Source: Sphingomonas rubra (GTDB lineage Bacteria > Pseudomonadota > Alphaproteobacteria > Sphingomonadales > Sphingomonadaceae). Taken from it: DNA of 64,000 nt. Position numbers and translations under genes: made by a program. Location: positions 310,001-374,000 of the forward strand of contig NZ_FOXP01000002.1 of the NCBI RefSeq assembly GCF_900115745.1, given 5' to 3'. The notes beneath the pieces were generated by a model, which ran no database searches, was not told where the DNA came from, and worked only from the letters and a program-made list of their open reading frames with translations. Of this stretch, positions 9,060-17,856 are shown one piece after another; positions within the stretch are counted from its first letter, which is position 1, and each line of letters opens with the position of its first letter.

Positions 9060-9812
9060 CTACGCCGTCAGGAACCAGCGCTCCTCGCCCTCCAGCCCGA
9101 TCGCGGTGAGCGGGCCGCCGGCATAGGCGCCGGTATCGATACCGATGCGGTTGGATTGCACGTCGGGTTCGTCGGTGATCGTGTGGCCGTGGATCACCAT
9201 CACGCCGTGCGATCCGCGATGGCCGAGGAACGGGTCGCGAATCCAGCGCAGGTCGGCCCCGACCTGGTCCGCGAGCGGCACGCCGGGGCGGATGCCGGCA
9301 TGGACGAACAGGTAATCGCCGACGGTCAGATGCGGTCGCCCGGCATCCAGGAAGGCGCGGTGCGCGGCCGGCACGGAGGCGACGATCAGCGCCTCCAGCT
9401 CCTCGAACGAAGCCTCGTCATAGGCGACCGGATCGACGCCGTAGCTCATCAGCGTGTCGCGCCCGCCATAGCGGTTGAACAGTTGCAGCGAGGGGCGATG
9501 GCCGGCGGCGGCGCGCAGCAGCATCTCCTCGTGATTGCCCTTGAGCAGCGCGAAGCGGGGGTGTGCGGCGCGCCGCATCGCGTGCTCCAGCACGCCGCGC
9601 GTGTCGGGCCCACGGTCGACCAGATCGCCAAGCAGCACCAGCGTGGTATCGGCAGGGCCGCGCGCGGCGTCGTCCGCGTCGATCATAGCGAGCAGCTGCT
9701 CGAACTGGTCGGCACATCCGTGCACGTCGCCGACCGCGTACACGCGCTCGCCGTCGGGCACGCGGAACTGGGGCGTTTTCTTCTTGCGGAGAAAGGACTT
9801 GAGCACGGGCAC
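9060..9812 (-). CDS. Metallophosphoesterase, Ser/Thr phosphatase or ApaH-like
   Basis: This calcineurin-like phosphoesterase shows the three metal-binding blocks in order: GDVHG (about residues 28-32), GDLVDRGPDT and GNHEEM. A histidine-containing DYLFVHAGIRPG and VMVIHGHT complete the active site. This spacing is typical of the PrpA/ApaH group, which dephosphorylates proteins or cleaves dinucleoside polyphosphates; sequence alone does not separate these. The GTG at 9812 gives 250 residues. An in-frame ATG at 9863 would overlap the wecB end by 26 bp and is not excluded. It lies directly downstream of wecB on the same strand. Confidence 0.82.
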   Translation of the reverse strand: MPVLKSFLRKKKTPQFRVPDGERVYAVGDVHGCADQFEQLLAMIDADDAARGPADTTLVLLGDLVDRGPDTRGVLEHAMRRAAHPRFALLKGNHEEMLLRAAAGHRPSLQLFNRYGGRDTLMSYGVDPVAYDEASFEELEALIVASVPAAHRAFLDAGRPHLTVGDYLFVHAGIRPGVPLADQVGADLRWIRDPFLGHRGSHGVMVIHGHTITDEPDVQSNRIGIDTGAYAGGPLTAIGLEGEERWFLTA

Positions 9813-9837
9813 GCGGAACTGTTCGGGGGAGCGGGGC

Positions 9838-11061
9838 CTATAGGCGCACCAGCTGCGGGGCACAATCGCGCGCGACGACGATCGACGGCGGCGCGGCGCG
9901 CGCGGCGGGATCGATCAGCTCGACCACTACCGGGTCGTCGCGCACATAAGCGTGACGGAGCAGCGCCGCGATCCGCGTCGCCGCCTGGCCGTCGCCGAAC
10001 GGATTGTGCGCGCGCGCCATGGCGGCGTAGGCGGTGTCGTCGTCGAGCAGCCGCGTGACCTCGGCGACGATGCGGCCCTCGTCGGTGCCGACCAGGCGCG
10101 CGGTGCCGGCCGCGACACCCTCCGGCCGCTCGGTCGTCTCGCGCATGACGAGGACGGGCTTGCCGAAGGCGGGTGCCTCCTCCTGCACGCCGCCCGAATC
10201 GGTCAGCACCAGCGTGCACAGGCCGAGCGCGCGGACGAAGTGCGGGTAATCGAGCGGCGCGACGCGGGCGACGTTGGCGCGATCACCCAGCACGGCTTCC
10301 ATCACCGTGCCGACCGCCGGATTGGGGTGGACGGGGAACAGGACCGCGACGTCCGGCCGGTCGGCGATGCGGCCGATGGCACGCGCGATCGCCTCCATCC
10401 CCCCGCCGAAATTCTCGCGCCGGTGGGTAGTGACGAGGAGGAGCCGCTTGCGGGCGAAGCGCGCGGCGATCTCGTCGAGCCCGGCGGCGAGCGACGGATC
10501 GGCGGCGATGCGCGCCTCCGTCCAGCGCAGCGCGTCGATCACGGTGTTGCCGGTGACGTGGACGGTGGCGGGGTCGATCGTCTCGGCGAGCAGCGCGGCG
10601 GCGGCGGTCTCGGTGGGGGCGAAATGATGCGCGGCGATGGCGGCGACGATGCGGCGGTTCACCTCTTCGGGCCAGGGATGGAGGATGTCGCCCGAGCGCA
10701 GGCCCGCCTCCACGTGCGCGACCGGAACGCGCCGGTAATAGGCGGCGAGCGCGCCGGCCATCGCCGTGGCGGTGTCGCCGTGGACCACGACCAGGTCGGG
10801 CCGCTCGACGTCTATCGCCTCGCCGAGACCGGCGAGCAGGCGCGCGGTGAGCCGATCAAGGCTCTGCCCCGGCTCCATCAGGTCGAGGTCGATGTCGGGC
10901 ACGAGATCGGCGAGGTCCAGCACCTGGTCGAGCAGCCCGCGATGCTGCGCGGTGACGCAGGTGCGCACGCGGAAGCCGGGCGTCGCCGCCAGCGCGCGGA
11001 CGACGGGGAACAGCTTGATCGCCTCGGGCCGGGTGCCGAAGACGAGGAGGATGGTGATCAT
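9838..11061 (-). CDS. wecB: UDP-N-acetylglucosamine 2-epimerase (non-hydrolysing)
   Basis: The 407-residue protein converts UDP-GlcNAc to UDP-ManNAc, a precursor for surface polysaccharides. The N-terminus ITILLVFGTRPEAIKLFPVV is the family signature. It is followed by VVVHGDTATAMAGALAAYY, PVAHVEAGLRSGD with the catalytic-site Glu, EVNRRIVAAIAAHHFAPTE, and the UDP-binding LVLTDSGGVQEEAPAFGKPV with RETTERPEG near the end. The start at 11061 (MITILL) gives the standard length. The divergent neighbour galU also makes a UDP-sugar, so the pair probably serves exopolysaccharide or lipopolysaccharide synthesis. Confidence 0.95.
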   Translation of the reverse strand: MITILLVFGTRPEAIKLFPVVRALAATPGFRVRTCVTAQHRGLLDQVLDLADLVPDIDLDLMEPGQSLDRLTARLLAGLGEAIDVERPDLVVVHGDTATAMAGALAAYYRRVPVAHVEAGLRSGDILHPWPEEVNRRIVAAIAAHHFAPTETAAAALLAETIDPATVHVTGNTVIDALRWTEARIAADPSLAAGLDEIAARFARKRLLLVTTHRRENFGGGMEAIARAIGRIADRPDVAVLFPVHPNPAVGTVMEAVLGDRANVARVAPLDYPHFVRALGLCTLVLTDSGGVQEEAPAFGKPVLVMRETTERPEGVAAGTARLVGTDEGRIVAEVTRLLDDDTAYAAMARAHNPFGDGQAATRIAALLRHAYVRDDPVVVELIDPAARAAPPSIVVARDCAPQLVRL

Positions 11062-11156
11062 GGAGCCGGAGTAGCCGTTGACCATTTAAGGACCGGTCAA
11101 TCGTTGCGACCGAATAGGCGCGACGCTACGCGAGCCAGAGAGACAGGGAGAGTTCA

Positions 11157-12029
11157 GTGACGATCAAGCGGGTGCGCAAGGCGGTATTTCCGGTGGCGGG
11201 GCTGGGCACGCGATTCCTGCCGGCGACCAAGGCGATGCCCAAGGAGATGCTGACGGTCGTCGACAAGCCGCTGATCCAGTACGCGGTCGAGGAGGCGCTG
11301 GAGGCGGGGATCGAGCAGATCATCTTCGTGACCGGGCGCAACAAGTCGGCGATCGAGGATCATTTCGACATCGCCTACGAGCTGGAGGACACGATGCGCG
11401 CGCGCGGCAAGTCGCTGCGCGCAATCGAGGGTATTCGCATGGAGCCGGGCAGCCCCGTCTACATCCGCCAGCAGGAACCGCTGGGGCTGGGCCACGCGGT
11501 ATGGTGCGCGCGCGAGATCGTCGGCGACGAGCCGTTCGCGGTGCTGCTGCCGGACGAGCTGATGGTCGGCACGCCCGGCTTCATGAACCAGATGGTCGCC
11601 GCCTACGAGCAGGTCGGCGGCAACGTCGTCGGCGCGCTGGAAGTGCCGGACCAGGAGACGGACAAGTACGGCATCATCTCGCCCGGTGCCCGGGACGGCG
11701 CGCTGACCGAGGTGACGGCGCTGATCGAGAAGCCGAAGGCGGGCACGGCGCCGTCCAACCTGATGATCCCGGGCCGCTACATCCTCCAGCCGGAGGTGAT
11801 GCGCATCCTCGACGCGCAGGAGGCGGGCGCGGGCGGCGAGATCCAGCTGACCGACGCGATGGCGCAGATGATCGGGCAACAGCCGTTCCACGGCGTCACC
11901 TTCGTCGGCGACCGGTATGATTGCGGCGACAAGGCGGGGTACATCCAGGCCAACCTGGCGCTGGCGCTGGCGCGCGAGGATATCGGGCCGGCTGTGCGGG
12001 GATTCGCGGCGGCGTTGCTCGCGGGGTAG
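11157..12029 (+). CDS. galU: UTP-glucose-1-phosphate uridylyltransferase
   Basis: GalU makes UDP-glucose from UTP and glucose-1-phosphate. The 290-residue protein has the nucleotide-binding signature VFPVAGLGTRFLPATKAMPK, the metal-site LLPDELMVG, the loop EVPDQETDKYGIISPG and GEIQLTDAMAQMI near the end, all typical of GalU/CelA-type pyrophosphorylases. The start codon is GTG at 11157, preceded by AGGGAGAG. It is transcribed away from wecB with a gap of about 95 bp. Unlike GalF variants, the active-site Asp and Lys (KEML, EKPKAG) are present, so it should be active. Confidence 0.96.
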   Translation: MTIKRVRKAVFPVAGLGTRFLPATKAMPKEMLTVVDKPLIQYAVEEALEAGIEQIIFVTGRNKSAIEDHFDIAYELEDTMRARGKSLRAIEGIRMEPGSPVYIRQQEPLGLGHAVWCAREIVGDEPFAVLLPDELMVGTPGFMNQMVAAYEQVGGNVVGALEVPDQETDKYGIISPGARDGALTEVTALIEKPKAGTAPSNLMIPGRYILQPEVMRILDAQEAGAGGEIQLTDAMAQMIGQQPFHGVTFVGDRYDCGDKAGYIQANLALALAREDIGPAVRGFAAALLAG

Positions 12030-12083
12030 GTGGTTCGTTCTCGGGCGAAGCATGATGACTGCTCCTTGATCCGCCACCCTCAC

Positions 12084-12164
12084 CGTTCGTGCTGAGCGAA
12101 GTCGAAGCACAGGCCACGAGTCGCTCGCTTGCGGCCTGCCCTTCGACTTCGCTCAGGGCGAACG
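12084..12164. repeat. Palindromic intergenic repeat, family A copy 1
   Basis: Two 24-nt arms (12084-12107 and 12141-12164) are inverted copies that differ at two positions; the core is GAGCGAAGTCGAAG. A second, more diverged copy follows smr at 28024-28089. Such elements are common between genes in GC-rich alphaproteobacteria and can fold as a long hairpin in RNA. It lies just downstream of galU. No gene was found in 12030-12398; this repeat and the next one fill it. Confidence 0.75.
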
Positions 12165-12216
12165 TGGAGGGGGCAATTCGTGGCCATCATCCTCCAAGGC
12201 GCTAAGAAGAGAAGGG

Positions 12217-12363
12217 TGGTTCACGCGGAGGCGCGGAGGGGGTGCGATTGGCGTGCTTGTCGCGCCTTTTAAATTCGGTACGGTGAAGGGCGGCCTGCGG
12301 CGGCGAGGAGCGCGGCAGCCTTCGGTGTTTCTTCTCTGCGTCTCCGCGCCTCCGTGTGAACCA
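12217..12363. repeat. Long inverted repeat, family D
   Basis: The arms 12217-12238 and 12342-12363 are inverted copies of 22 nt with a single mismatch (core TTCACGCGGAGGCGCGGAG). The stem can be extended further inwards and outwards by partial matches such as AGAAGAGAAG with CTTCTCT. The 100-nt centre has no convincing open frame. This could be a non-coding mobile repeat or a terminator region between galU and the convergent moeB-like gene. Confidence 0.7.
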
Positions 12364-12398
12364 TTCTTCTCCGCGTCTCGGCGCGAGAACCTCTCGCC

Positions 12399-13163
12399 TC
12401 ACGAGCAAGCCGGACAGCCCGGATCCTTGGGCAACCGTACGGTGCGGAAGCGGAGGGCGAGGAGGTCGACGAGGAGGAGCTTGCCCGCGGGATCGTCGCC
12501 GAACGGGGCGAGCGCGCGCAGCACCTCCAGCGCGGCGAGGCTGCCGAGCACGCCGGTGACGGGGCCGAGCACGCCCGTCTCCGCGCAGCTCGCCTCGGGC
12601 CGCTCGGGTTCCGCGCCGACGAAGCAGCGGTAGCAGGGAAGCGCCGTCTCCCATCCGCGGAACACGCCGAGCTGTCCCTCGAACTGGCCGACCGCCGCCG
12701 AGACGAGCGGCACGCGGGCGGCGAGGCCTGCGTCGGCGACGACGAGGCGGGTGGCGAAATTGTCGCAGCCGTCCAGTACCACGTCGACCCCGTCCAGCAA
12801 CGCCGCAGCGTTGGCGGCGTCGATGCGGGCGCGGGCCGGCTCCACGACGACGTGCGGGTTGATCGCGCGCGCGGCGGCGGCGGCGGCGGCGGCCTTGCCC
12901 GCGCCGAGATCGGCGGTGCGGAAGATCACCTGACGCTGGAGGTTGGAGACGTCGACCGCGTCGTCGTCGATCAGCACGAGGCGACCGACGCCGGCGGCGG
13001 CGAGATACTGGATGGCGGGTGCGCCGATGCCGCCGCAGCCGATCACCGCGACGCGGCCCGCCTTTAGCCGCTTCTGCCCGGCGCCGCCGAGCTCGCGCAG
13101 CACGATGTGGCGGGCGTAGCGGGCAAGCTCCCCATCGGAGAGATGCACGCCGGAGAGCGTCAC
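12399..13163 (-). CDS. MoeB/ThiF/HesA family E1-like adenylyltransferase
   Basis: This 254-residue E1-like enzyme should adenylate the C-terminus of a ubiquitin-like sulfur carrier such as MoaD or ThiS. It has the Rossmann ATP-binding loop VAVIGCGGIGAPAIQYLAAAG, then LVLIDDDAVDVSNLQRQVIF with the conserved Asp and Arg. DVVLDGCDNFATR follows, and zinc-binding CxxC pairs are seen in LPCYRCFVG and GCPACS. The GTG start at 13163 overlaps the upstream stop as GTGA, so the three genes dut, the small exported protein and this one are one unit. MoeB and ThiF cannot be told apart here because no MoaD or ThiS gene is close. Confidence 0.87.
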   Translation of the reverse strand: MTLSGVHLSDGELARYARHIVLRELGGAGQKRLKAGRVAVIGCGGIGAPAIQYLAAAGVGRLVLIDDDAVDVSNLQRQVIFRTADLGAGKAAAAAAAARAINPHVVVEPARARIDAANAAALLDGVDVVLDGCDNFATRLVVADAGLAARVPLVSAAVGQFEGQLGVFRGWETALPCYRCFVGAEPERPEASCAETGVLGPVTGVLGSLAALEVLRALAPFGDDPAGKLLLVDLLALRFRTVRLPKDPGCPACS

Positions 13164-13537
13164 CACCGGTAGGAGACGGCGACCCGGTACCAACCGGGGG
13201 CGAGCGGCGCGGCGCCGGCGGGCAGGGTGCGGGTCAGCGACAGGAGGTAACCGACGGTATATTGCTCCACCGTAGAGCAGCCGATCGCCCGCGGCACGAT
13301 CCGCGACACGGTGCCGCCCGGCGCCACCAGCAGCGCGACGGGGGCGACCATGCGCGTGCCGTCCGGGTGCACGGGCGGCACCGCGCAGCGGCCCGCCGCC
13401 ACCTCGCCCCGCACGAAGGTGGCGCCGTCGCTGGTCGTCGCACCGCGCGGCAGCGGAAAGACGGGCAGCGGCGCCCAGTCATGCGGCGGCATCGGCGCCG
13501 GTGCCACCGCCGCCTGGAGGAGCATCGCGGCGATCAC
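13160..13537 (-). CDS. Small exported protein, TonB-C-terminal-like
   Basis: This 125-residue protein has a short hydrophobic N-terminus ([12 protein letters not shown]) and a Pro-rich start. Its C-terminal part, [29 protein letters not shown], resembles the beta-alpha-beta pattern of TonB C-terminal domains, with two cysteines possibly forming a disulfide ([15 protein letters not shown]). There is no long membrane anchor and no Pro-Glu/Pro-Lys linker, so it is not a standard TonB. Translation is coupled on both sides: its ATG overlaps the dut stop and its stop overlaps the moeB-like start. The function is unknown. Confidence 0.6.
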   Translation of the reverse strand: MIAAMLLQAAVAPAPMPPHDWAPLPVFPLPRGATTSDGATFVRGEVAAGRCAVPPVHPDGTRMVAPVALLVAPGGTVSRIVPRAIGCSTVEQYTVGYLLSLTRTLPAGAAPLAPGWYRVAVSYRW

Positions 13538-13977
13538 CGTCCGGTCGATCCGAAGCCGCCCGCACCCCGCTGCGTAGCGTCGAGCGACGCGACTTCCGCC
13601 AGCACGGCGCGCTGGACGGGGGCGGGAACGAGTTGCGCGATCCGCTCGCCGCGGACCACCGCGAACGGCTCCGTACCGAGATTGGCCAGAATGACCTTCA
13701 CCTCGCCGCGATAATCATGGTCGATCGTGCCGGGCGTGTTGAGGCAGGTGATGCCGTGCTTCAGCGCCAGGCCGGAGCGCGGGCGCACCTGCACCTCGTA
13801 GCCATCGGGAATGGCGATCGCGAAGCCGGTCGCCACCGCGGCGCGTGCGCCGGGGGCGAGCGTCAGGTCCTCCGCCGCCACCACGTCCATGCCCGCGGCG
13901 CCCGCGCTGGCATAAGCGGGAAGCGGCAGGTCCGCCCCGTGCGGCAGCCGTTGCAGCGCGATGGTGATCGCCGTCAT
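13534..13977 (-). CDS. dut: Deoxyuridine 5'-triphosphate nucleotidohydrolase (dUTPase)
   Basis: The homotrimeric dUTPase removes dUTP and yields dUMP for thymidylate synthesis. All five motifs are visible in 147 residues: SAGAAGMDV (I), [12 protein letters not shown] (II), [17 protein letters not shown] (III), [10 protein letters not shown] (IV) and [10 protein letters not shown] (V, the flexible C-terminal arm). The catalytic Asp and Tyr of motif III are intact. It sits 3 bp after coaBC in the same direction, an order frequently seen in alphaproteobacteria. Confidence 0.97.
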   Translation of the reverse strand: MTAITIALQRLPHGADLPLPAYASAGAAGMDVVAAEDLTLAPGARAAVATGFAIAIPDGYEVQVRPRSGLALKHGITCLNTPGTIDHDYRGEVKVILANLGTEPFAVVRGERIAQLVPAPVQRAVLAEVASLDATQRGAGGFGSTGR

Positions 13978-13980
13978 GCG

Positions 13981-15180
13981 TCAGTCCTTTAGCGCATCGG
14001 CGATGCGATGCGCGAGCCTTTCCGCAACCGCGCCTTTGGGCGCGCGCGGCCAGTGTTCGACGCCGTCGGCGGTGACCAGGTCGACGGCGTTGGCGTCGCC
14101 CCCCATCACGTCACCCGACACGTCGTTGGCGACGATCCAGTCGCACCCCTTGCGCCGTTGCTTGGCCGTGGCGTGCTCGATCACGCGCTCGGTCTCCGCC
14201 GCGAAGCCGACCACCAGGCGCGGGCGGCGCGGCGAGCGGGACAGGGTGGCGAGGATGTCGGGGTTTTCCACCAGGGCGAGGGTGGGGGCAGGGGCCGCGT
14301 CGCCCTTCTTGATCTTCTGCGCCGCAGTCTCGACGCGCCAGTCGGCGACCGCGGCGACCATCACCGCGGCGTCGGCGGGCAATGCGGCGTCGACCGCCGC
14401 CGCCATCTCGCGCGCGGTCTCCACGTCGATGCGGGTCACCCCGGCGGGCGTCGGCAGCGCCACCGGCCCGGCGACCAGCGTCACCCGTCCGCCGAGCGCC
14501 GCCAGCGCGCCCGCGATGGCGAAACCCTGCTGTCCGGAGGAGCGGTTGGCGAGGTAGCGGACAGGATCGATCGGCTCGTGCGTCGGCCCGGCGGTGACGA
14601 GCAGGTGCGCGCCCGCGAGCGGGCCTCGCGCGGGGGCATGGGCGGCGGGGGCGAACATCGCGTCGATCGCCGCCCCGATCGCCTCCGGCTCGGGCAGGCG
14701 GCCCGGACCGTATTCGCCGCACGCCATCGGCCCCTCGTCCGGCTCCATCACCGTCACCCCGTCGGCGCGGAGCTGCGCGACGTTGCGCCGCGTGGCGGCG
14801 TGGCCCCACATCCGCACGTTCATCGCAGGGACGGCGAGCACCGGCTTGTCGGTGGCGAGCAGCAGCGTGGTGGCGAGGTCGCCCGCCAGCCCGTTCGCCA
14901 TTCGCGCGAGCAGGTCGGCGGAGGCGGGGGCGACGACCACCAAGTCCGCCTCGCGGCTGAGCTGGATATGACCCATCTCGGCCTCGTCCTTCAGGTCCCA
15001 CAGCGTCGTGTAGACCTTGTCCTCCGAGAGCGCGGCGAGCGTCATCGGAGTGACGAAATGATGCGCCGCCTCCGTCATCACGCAGCGCACCGCGTGGCCG
15101 CGCCGGCGGAGTAGGCGGACCAGCTCGCACGCCTTGTACGCGGCGATGCCGCCGCCGACGACCAGGAGGATGCGCTTCAT
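13981..15180 (-). CDS. coaBC: Bifunctional phosphopantothenoylcysteine decarboxylase/synthetase
   Basis: This two-domain enzyme performs two consecutive steps of coenzyme A synthesis. The N-terminal flavoprotein CoaC (about 1-185) has GGGIAAYKACELVRLL, the catalytic His region EAAHHFVTP, PAMNVRMW and GMxCGExGxGR-like MACGEYGPGRL. The C-terminal CoaB domain (about 190-399) shows LLVTAGPTHEPIDPVRYLANRSSGQQGFAIA and VAAVADWR, plus KIKK for CTP and substrate binding. Its 399 residues equal the family length. It is followed tightly by dut. Confidence 0.97.
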   Translation of the reverse strand: MKRILLVVGGGIAAYKACELVRLLRRRGHAVRCVMTEAAHHFVTPMTLAALSEDKVYTTLWDLKDEAEMGHIQLSREADLVVVAPASADLLARMANGLAGDLATTLLLATDKPVLAVPAMNVRMWGHAATRRNVAQLRADGVTVMEPDEGPMACGEYGPGRLPEPEAIGAAIDAMFAPAAHAPARGPLAGAHLLVTAGPTHEPIDPVRYLANRSSGQQGFAIAGALAALGGRVTLVAGPVALPTPAGVTRIDVETAREMAAAVDAALPADAAVMVAAVADWRVETAAQKIKKGDAAPAPTLALVENPDILATLSRSPRRPRLVVGFAAETERVIEHATAKQRRKGCDWIVANDVSGDVMGGDANAVDLVTADGVEHWPRAPKGAVAERLAHRIADALKD

Positions 15181-15189
15181 CGCGCCTCC

Positions 15190-16320
15190 TTACCGCACAA
15201 TACGCGTCACCGTAATGCGGCGCGTGCCCGTAGCCGGGGCCGCGGCGGCGACGGCGAGATCGCGGAGCGCGCCGGGTGCGAAGACGAGGCCGATCGGCAG
15301 CAGCGGCGTGATCGCCAGCGCCCAGTAGAAATTGTCGCTGCGCGCGAACAGGGCGATCAGCGCGGCATAGGCGGCGATCGTCGCCGTCGCGCGCGTGCCC
15401 GTCGGATCGCGCCACGCCGCCCAGCCGAGCAACGCCGCGCCGATCAGCAGCGATGCGAGCCATTGCGCCACCATGTCCAGCGCGCAGGAGATGGTGGCGA
15501 GCCGGACGAAGAAGCCGAATCCCTCCAGCCCGCTCCACCCCTGCGACGCGAGGTCGTTGGGCCCGGCGAGCAGCGACATGGCACGCGCGTGGGCGGCGAG
15601 CACGACCGCGAAGACCGCGATCGACGCGAGCCAGCCGAGCGCCTCGCGTCGCCGCCCCTCGCGCCACGCCGCCGCCAGCATGACCAGCGCGTAGAGCAGC
15701 GCCGTCTCCCGGATCAGCATCGCGCACAGCCCCAGCGCGATCGCGACCAGCCCGTCACCGGGACGGCGCAGCGCCAGCGACAGGGCGATCAGCGGCCCGG
15801 CCCAGACCTCGTGAAAGACGATCTGGCCCGTGTCGAGATTGACGTAGAGGCCCGCGACCGCGAGCAGCGCCACCGCAACGACCGGCAGCGGCCGGCCCAT
15901 CGCGGGGCGGAGCCGCAGCGTCCAGGCCAGCACCGTGGCGGCGCAGAGCAGCAGCAGCAACGTCCGCACCAGCCGGGGCGGCAGGCTCGCCTGCACCACC
16001 GCCAGCGTCGGCAGCCGCATCGTGAAGAACGGCCGCAGCGGATAATGGCCCACCCGCTGCGCCGAGGCGGCGACGTCGTAGTAATCGCCACCCTGGCGCA
16101 CGCCGTCGACGATCGACTGGTAGAGCAGCAGGTCGGTCCGCCCCGGCGTGACGGCGGCGCCCGGCGTGCTCGGCCGCGGCCCCGGCGCATCGACGGCCGA
16201 CAGGCAGGCGGCGAGCAGCAGCGCGAACAGCACCAGCACGATCCGCGCGGGCACCGGCGCCAGCCCGGCGAAGCGGGTCGGGCCGGTCGACCAGATCGGT
16301 GCGCGGGCCTGCGCCGTCAT
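15190..16320 (-). CDS. Multi-pass membrane protein, possible GT-C/GT87-like
   Basis: This 376-residue protein has about nine hydrophobic segments. After the first there is an extracytoplasmic stretch with YQSIVDGVRQGGDYYDVAA and YPLRPFFTMRLPTLAVVQ. This arrangement recalls polyprenyl-sugar-dependent GT-C glycosyltransferases of the GT87/DUF2029 type, but no catalytic motif is certain, so only membrane topology is firm. The ATG overlaps the ubiB stop (ATGA), and coaBC follows after 9 bp; the gene is thus embedded in a housekeeping operon. Confidence 0.72.
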   Translation of the reverse strand: MTAQARAPIWSTGPTRFAGLAPVPARIVLVLFALLLAACLSAVDAPGPRPSTPGAAVTPGRTDLLLYQSIVDGVRQGGDYYDVAASAQRVGHYPLRPFFTMRLPTLAVVQASLPPRLVRTLLLLLCAATVLAWTLRLRPAMGRPLPVVAVALLAVAGLYVNLDTGQIVFHEVWAGPLIALSLALRRPGDGLVAIALGLCAMLIRETALLYALVMLAAAWREGRRREALGWLASIAVFAVVLAAHARAMSLLAGPNDLASQGWSGLEGFGFFVRLATISCALDMVAQWLASLLIGAALLGWAAWRDPTGTRATATIAAYAALIALFARSDNFYWALAITPLLPIGLVFAPGALRDLAVAAAAPATGTRRITVTRIVR

Positions 16321-17849
16321 CCAAAGATCAGCGTCGCGGCCACGCCCGCCGCCGCCGCGATCGCGGCGACCACGCCGTAGCGCCAGCCGCCGCCCAGCCG
16401 CACCACCTCCACCTCGCGCAAGGGGAGCGCAGGCGGCTCGCCGCCGGGCGCGGGGTAGCGCGCCTCGATCCGGCGGATCAGGTCGGGGAGGCCGGCGAGC
16501 GTGCGGAAATCGAGGATCAGCCGGTCGGCGATCGCGGCCTCCGGCCCCAGCTCGGTCCTGATCCACTCGCGCACGAAGGGCGCGGCCGAATCCCACAGGT
16601 TGATCTCGGGGTCGAGGCTGGTCGCGACGCCCTCCACCATCACCATGGTCTTCTGGAGCAGCAGCAGGTGCGGCTGCGTCACCATGTCGAAATCGCGGGT
16701 GATCGAGAACAGCCCGTCCAGCATCATGCCGATCGACATGTCCTTGACCGGCAGGCCGCGCATCGGCTCGCCGACGGCGCGCAGGGCGGTGGCGAACTCG
16801 GCGACATTGTGGTGCGGCGGCACGTAGCCCGCCTCGAAATGGATTTCCGCCACGCGTTTGTAGTTGCCGGTGATGAGGCCGTAGAGGATTTCCGCCAGCC
16901 ACACCCGTGCGCGCCGGTCGATCCGGCCCATGATGCCGAAATCGATCGCGGCGATCCTGTCGCCGGGCAGCGCGAACAGGTTGCCCTGGTGCATGTCGGC
17001 GTGGAAGAACCCTTCGGCGATCGCCTGGCGCAGAAAGGCGCGGACCAGCGTCTGGGCGAGTTTGGGCAGGTCGTAGCCGGCGGCGATCAGCGCCTCGCGG
17101 TCCGACAGCTTGATGCCGTCGATCCACTCGATCGTCAGCACGCGTGCCGTGGAGCGTGCCCAGTCGACCGCGGGGACGACGAAGTCGGGCTCGGCCGTCA
17201 TCGATTCGGCCAGTTCGGAAGCCGATGCCGCCTCGCGCCGGAAGTTGAGCTCGCGCAGGCTCCAGCGGCGGAAATTCTCGATGGTCAGGCGCGGGCGCAG
17301 GCGCCTGGCTTCCGGGCTCAGATGCTCGAGCTGCGCGGCGGCCCATTGATAGGTGTCGATCGCCTGGGCGAAATCCTCCTCCACGCCCGGCCGCAGCACC
17401 TTGACCGCCACCTGTCGCCCGTCGGTGGTAACGGCGCGGTGCACCTGCGCGATGGAGGCGGCACCGACCGGCGTCTGCTCGATGCGCTGGAACAGCCCGG
17501 CCGGATCGCGGCCGTAGCTGGCGGAGATGGCGGCGTGGATCGTCTCGAACGGCACCGCGGGCAGCTGGTCCTGCAGGCGCAGCAGGTCGCGCGCCGCATC
17601 CTCGCCGACGATGTCGGGGCGGGTGGCGAGCGTCTGGCCGAGCTTGATCGCGGCGGGGCCGATCGCCTGGAACGCGTCCGCGTAGCGCGGCACCGTGGGT
17701 ACGCGCGCACCGACGCGGGCGAGCCGCACCAGCCGTCGGAGCGGCGGGGGCGTGTTGGGATCGCGCTCGATGCCCTTCAGCGCGCCGTGGCGGGCGAGGA
17801 TGCGACCCCAGCGCAGCAGGCGCCAGACATGGGTGGTGGAGGCGGTCAC
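16317..17849 (-). CDS. ubiB: Ubiquinone biosynthesis protein UbiB (ADCK-like atypical kinase)
   Basis: UbiB supports ubiquinone synthesis as an atypical protein-kinase-like ATPase that handles lipid intermediates at the inner membrane. The 510-residue protein has the KxGQ motif (AIKLGQTLATRPDI, about 69-72), the Ala-rich nucleotide loop PVGAASIAQVHRA, invariant Lys in VAVKVLRP, catalytic loop FFHADMHQGNLF and metal-binding IAAIDFGIMG. One C-terminal hydrophobic segment (YGVVAAIAAAAGVAATLIF) anchors it. The gene follows ubiE by 7 bp, matching the functional link. Confidence 0.95.
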   Translation of the reverse strand: MTASTTHVWRLLRWGRILARHGALKGIERDPNTPPPLRRLVRLARVGARVPTVPRYADAFQAIGPAAIKLGQTLATRPDIVGEDAARDLLRLQDQLPAVPFETIHAAISASYGRDPAGLFQRIEQTPVGAASIAQVHRAVTTDGRQVAVKVLRPGVEEDFAQAIDTYQWAAAQLEHLSPEARRLRPRLTIENFRRWSLRELNFRREAASASELAESMTAEPDFVVPAVDWARSTARVLTIEWIDGIKLSDREALIAAGYDLPKLAQTLVRAFLRQAIAEGFFHADMHQGNLFALPGDRIAAIDFGIMGRIDRRARVWLAEILYGLITGNYKRVAEIHFEAGYVPPHHNVAEFATALRAVGEPMRGLPVKDMSIGMMLDGLFSITRDFDMVTQPHLLLLQKTMVMVEGVATSLDPEINLWDSAAPFVREWIRTELGPEAAIADRLILDFRTLAGLPDLIRRIEARYPAPGGEPPALPLREVEVVRLGGGWRYGVVAAIAAAAGVAATLIFG

Positions 17850-17856
17850 GTGCCGG

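Noticed and set aside
16321-17346. Extension of the membrane-protein frame through ubiB
   Set aside because: The extension is composed of Arg/Ala-rich shadow sequence antisense-frame to ubiB, and ATG 16320 overlaps the ubiB stop exactly.
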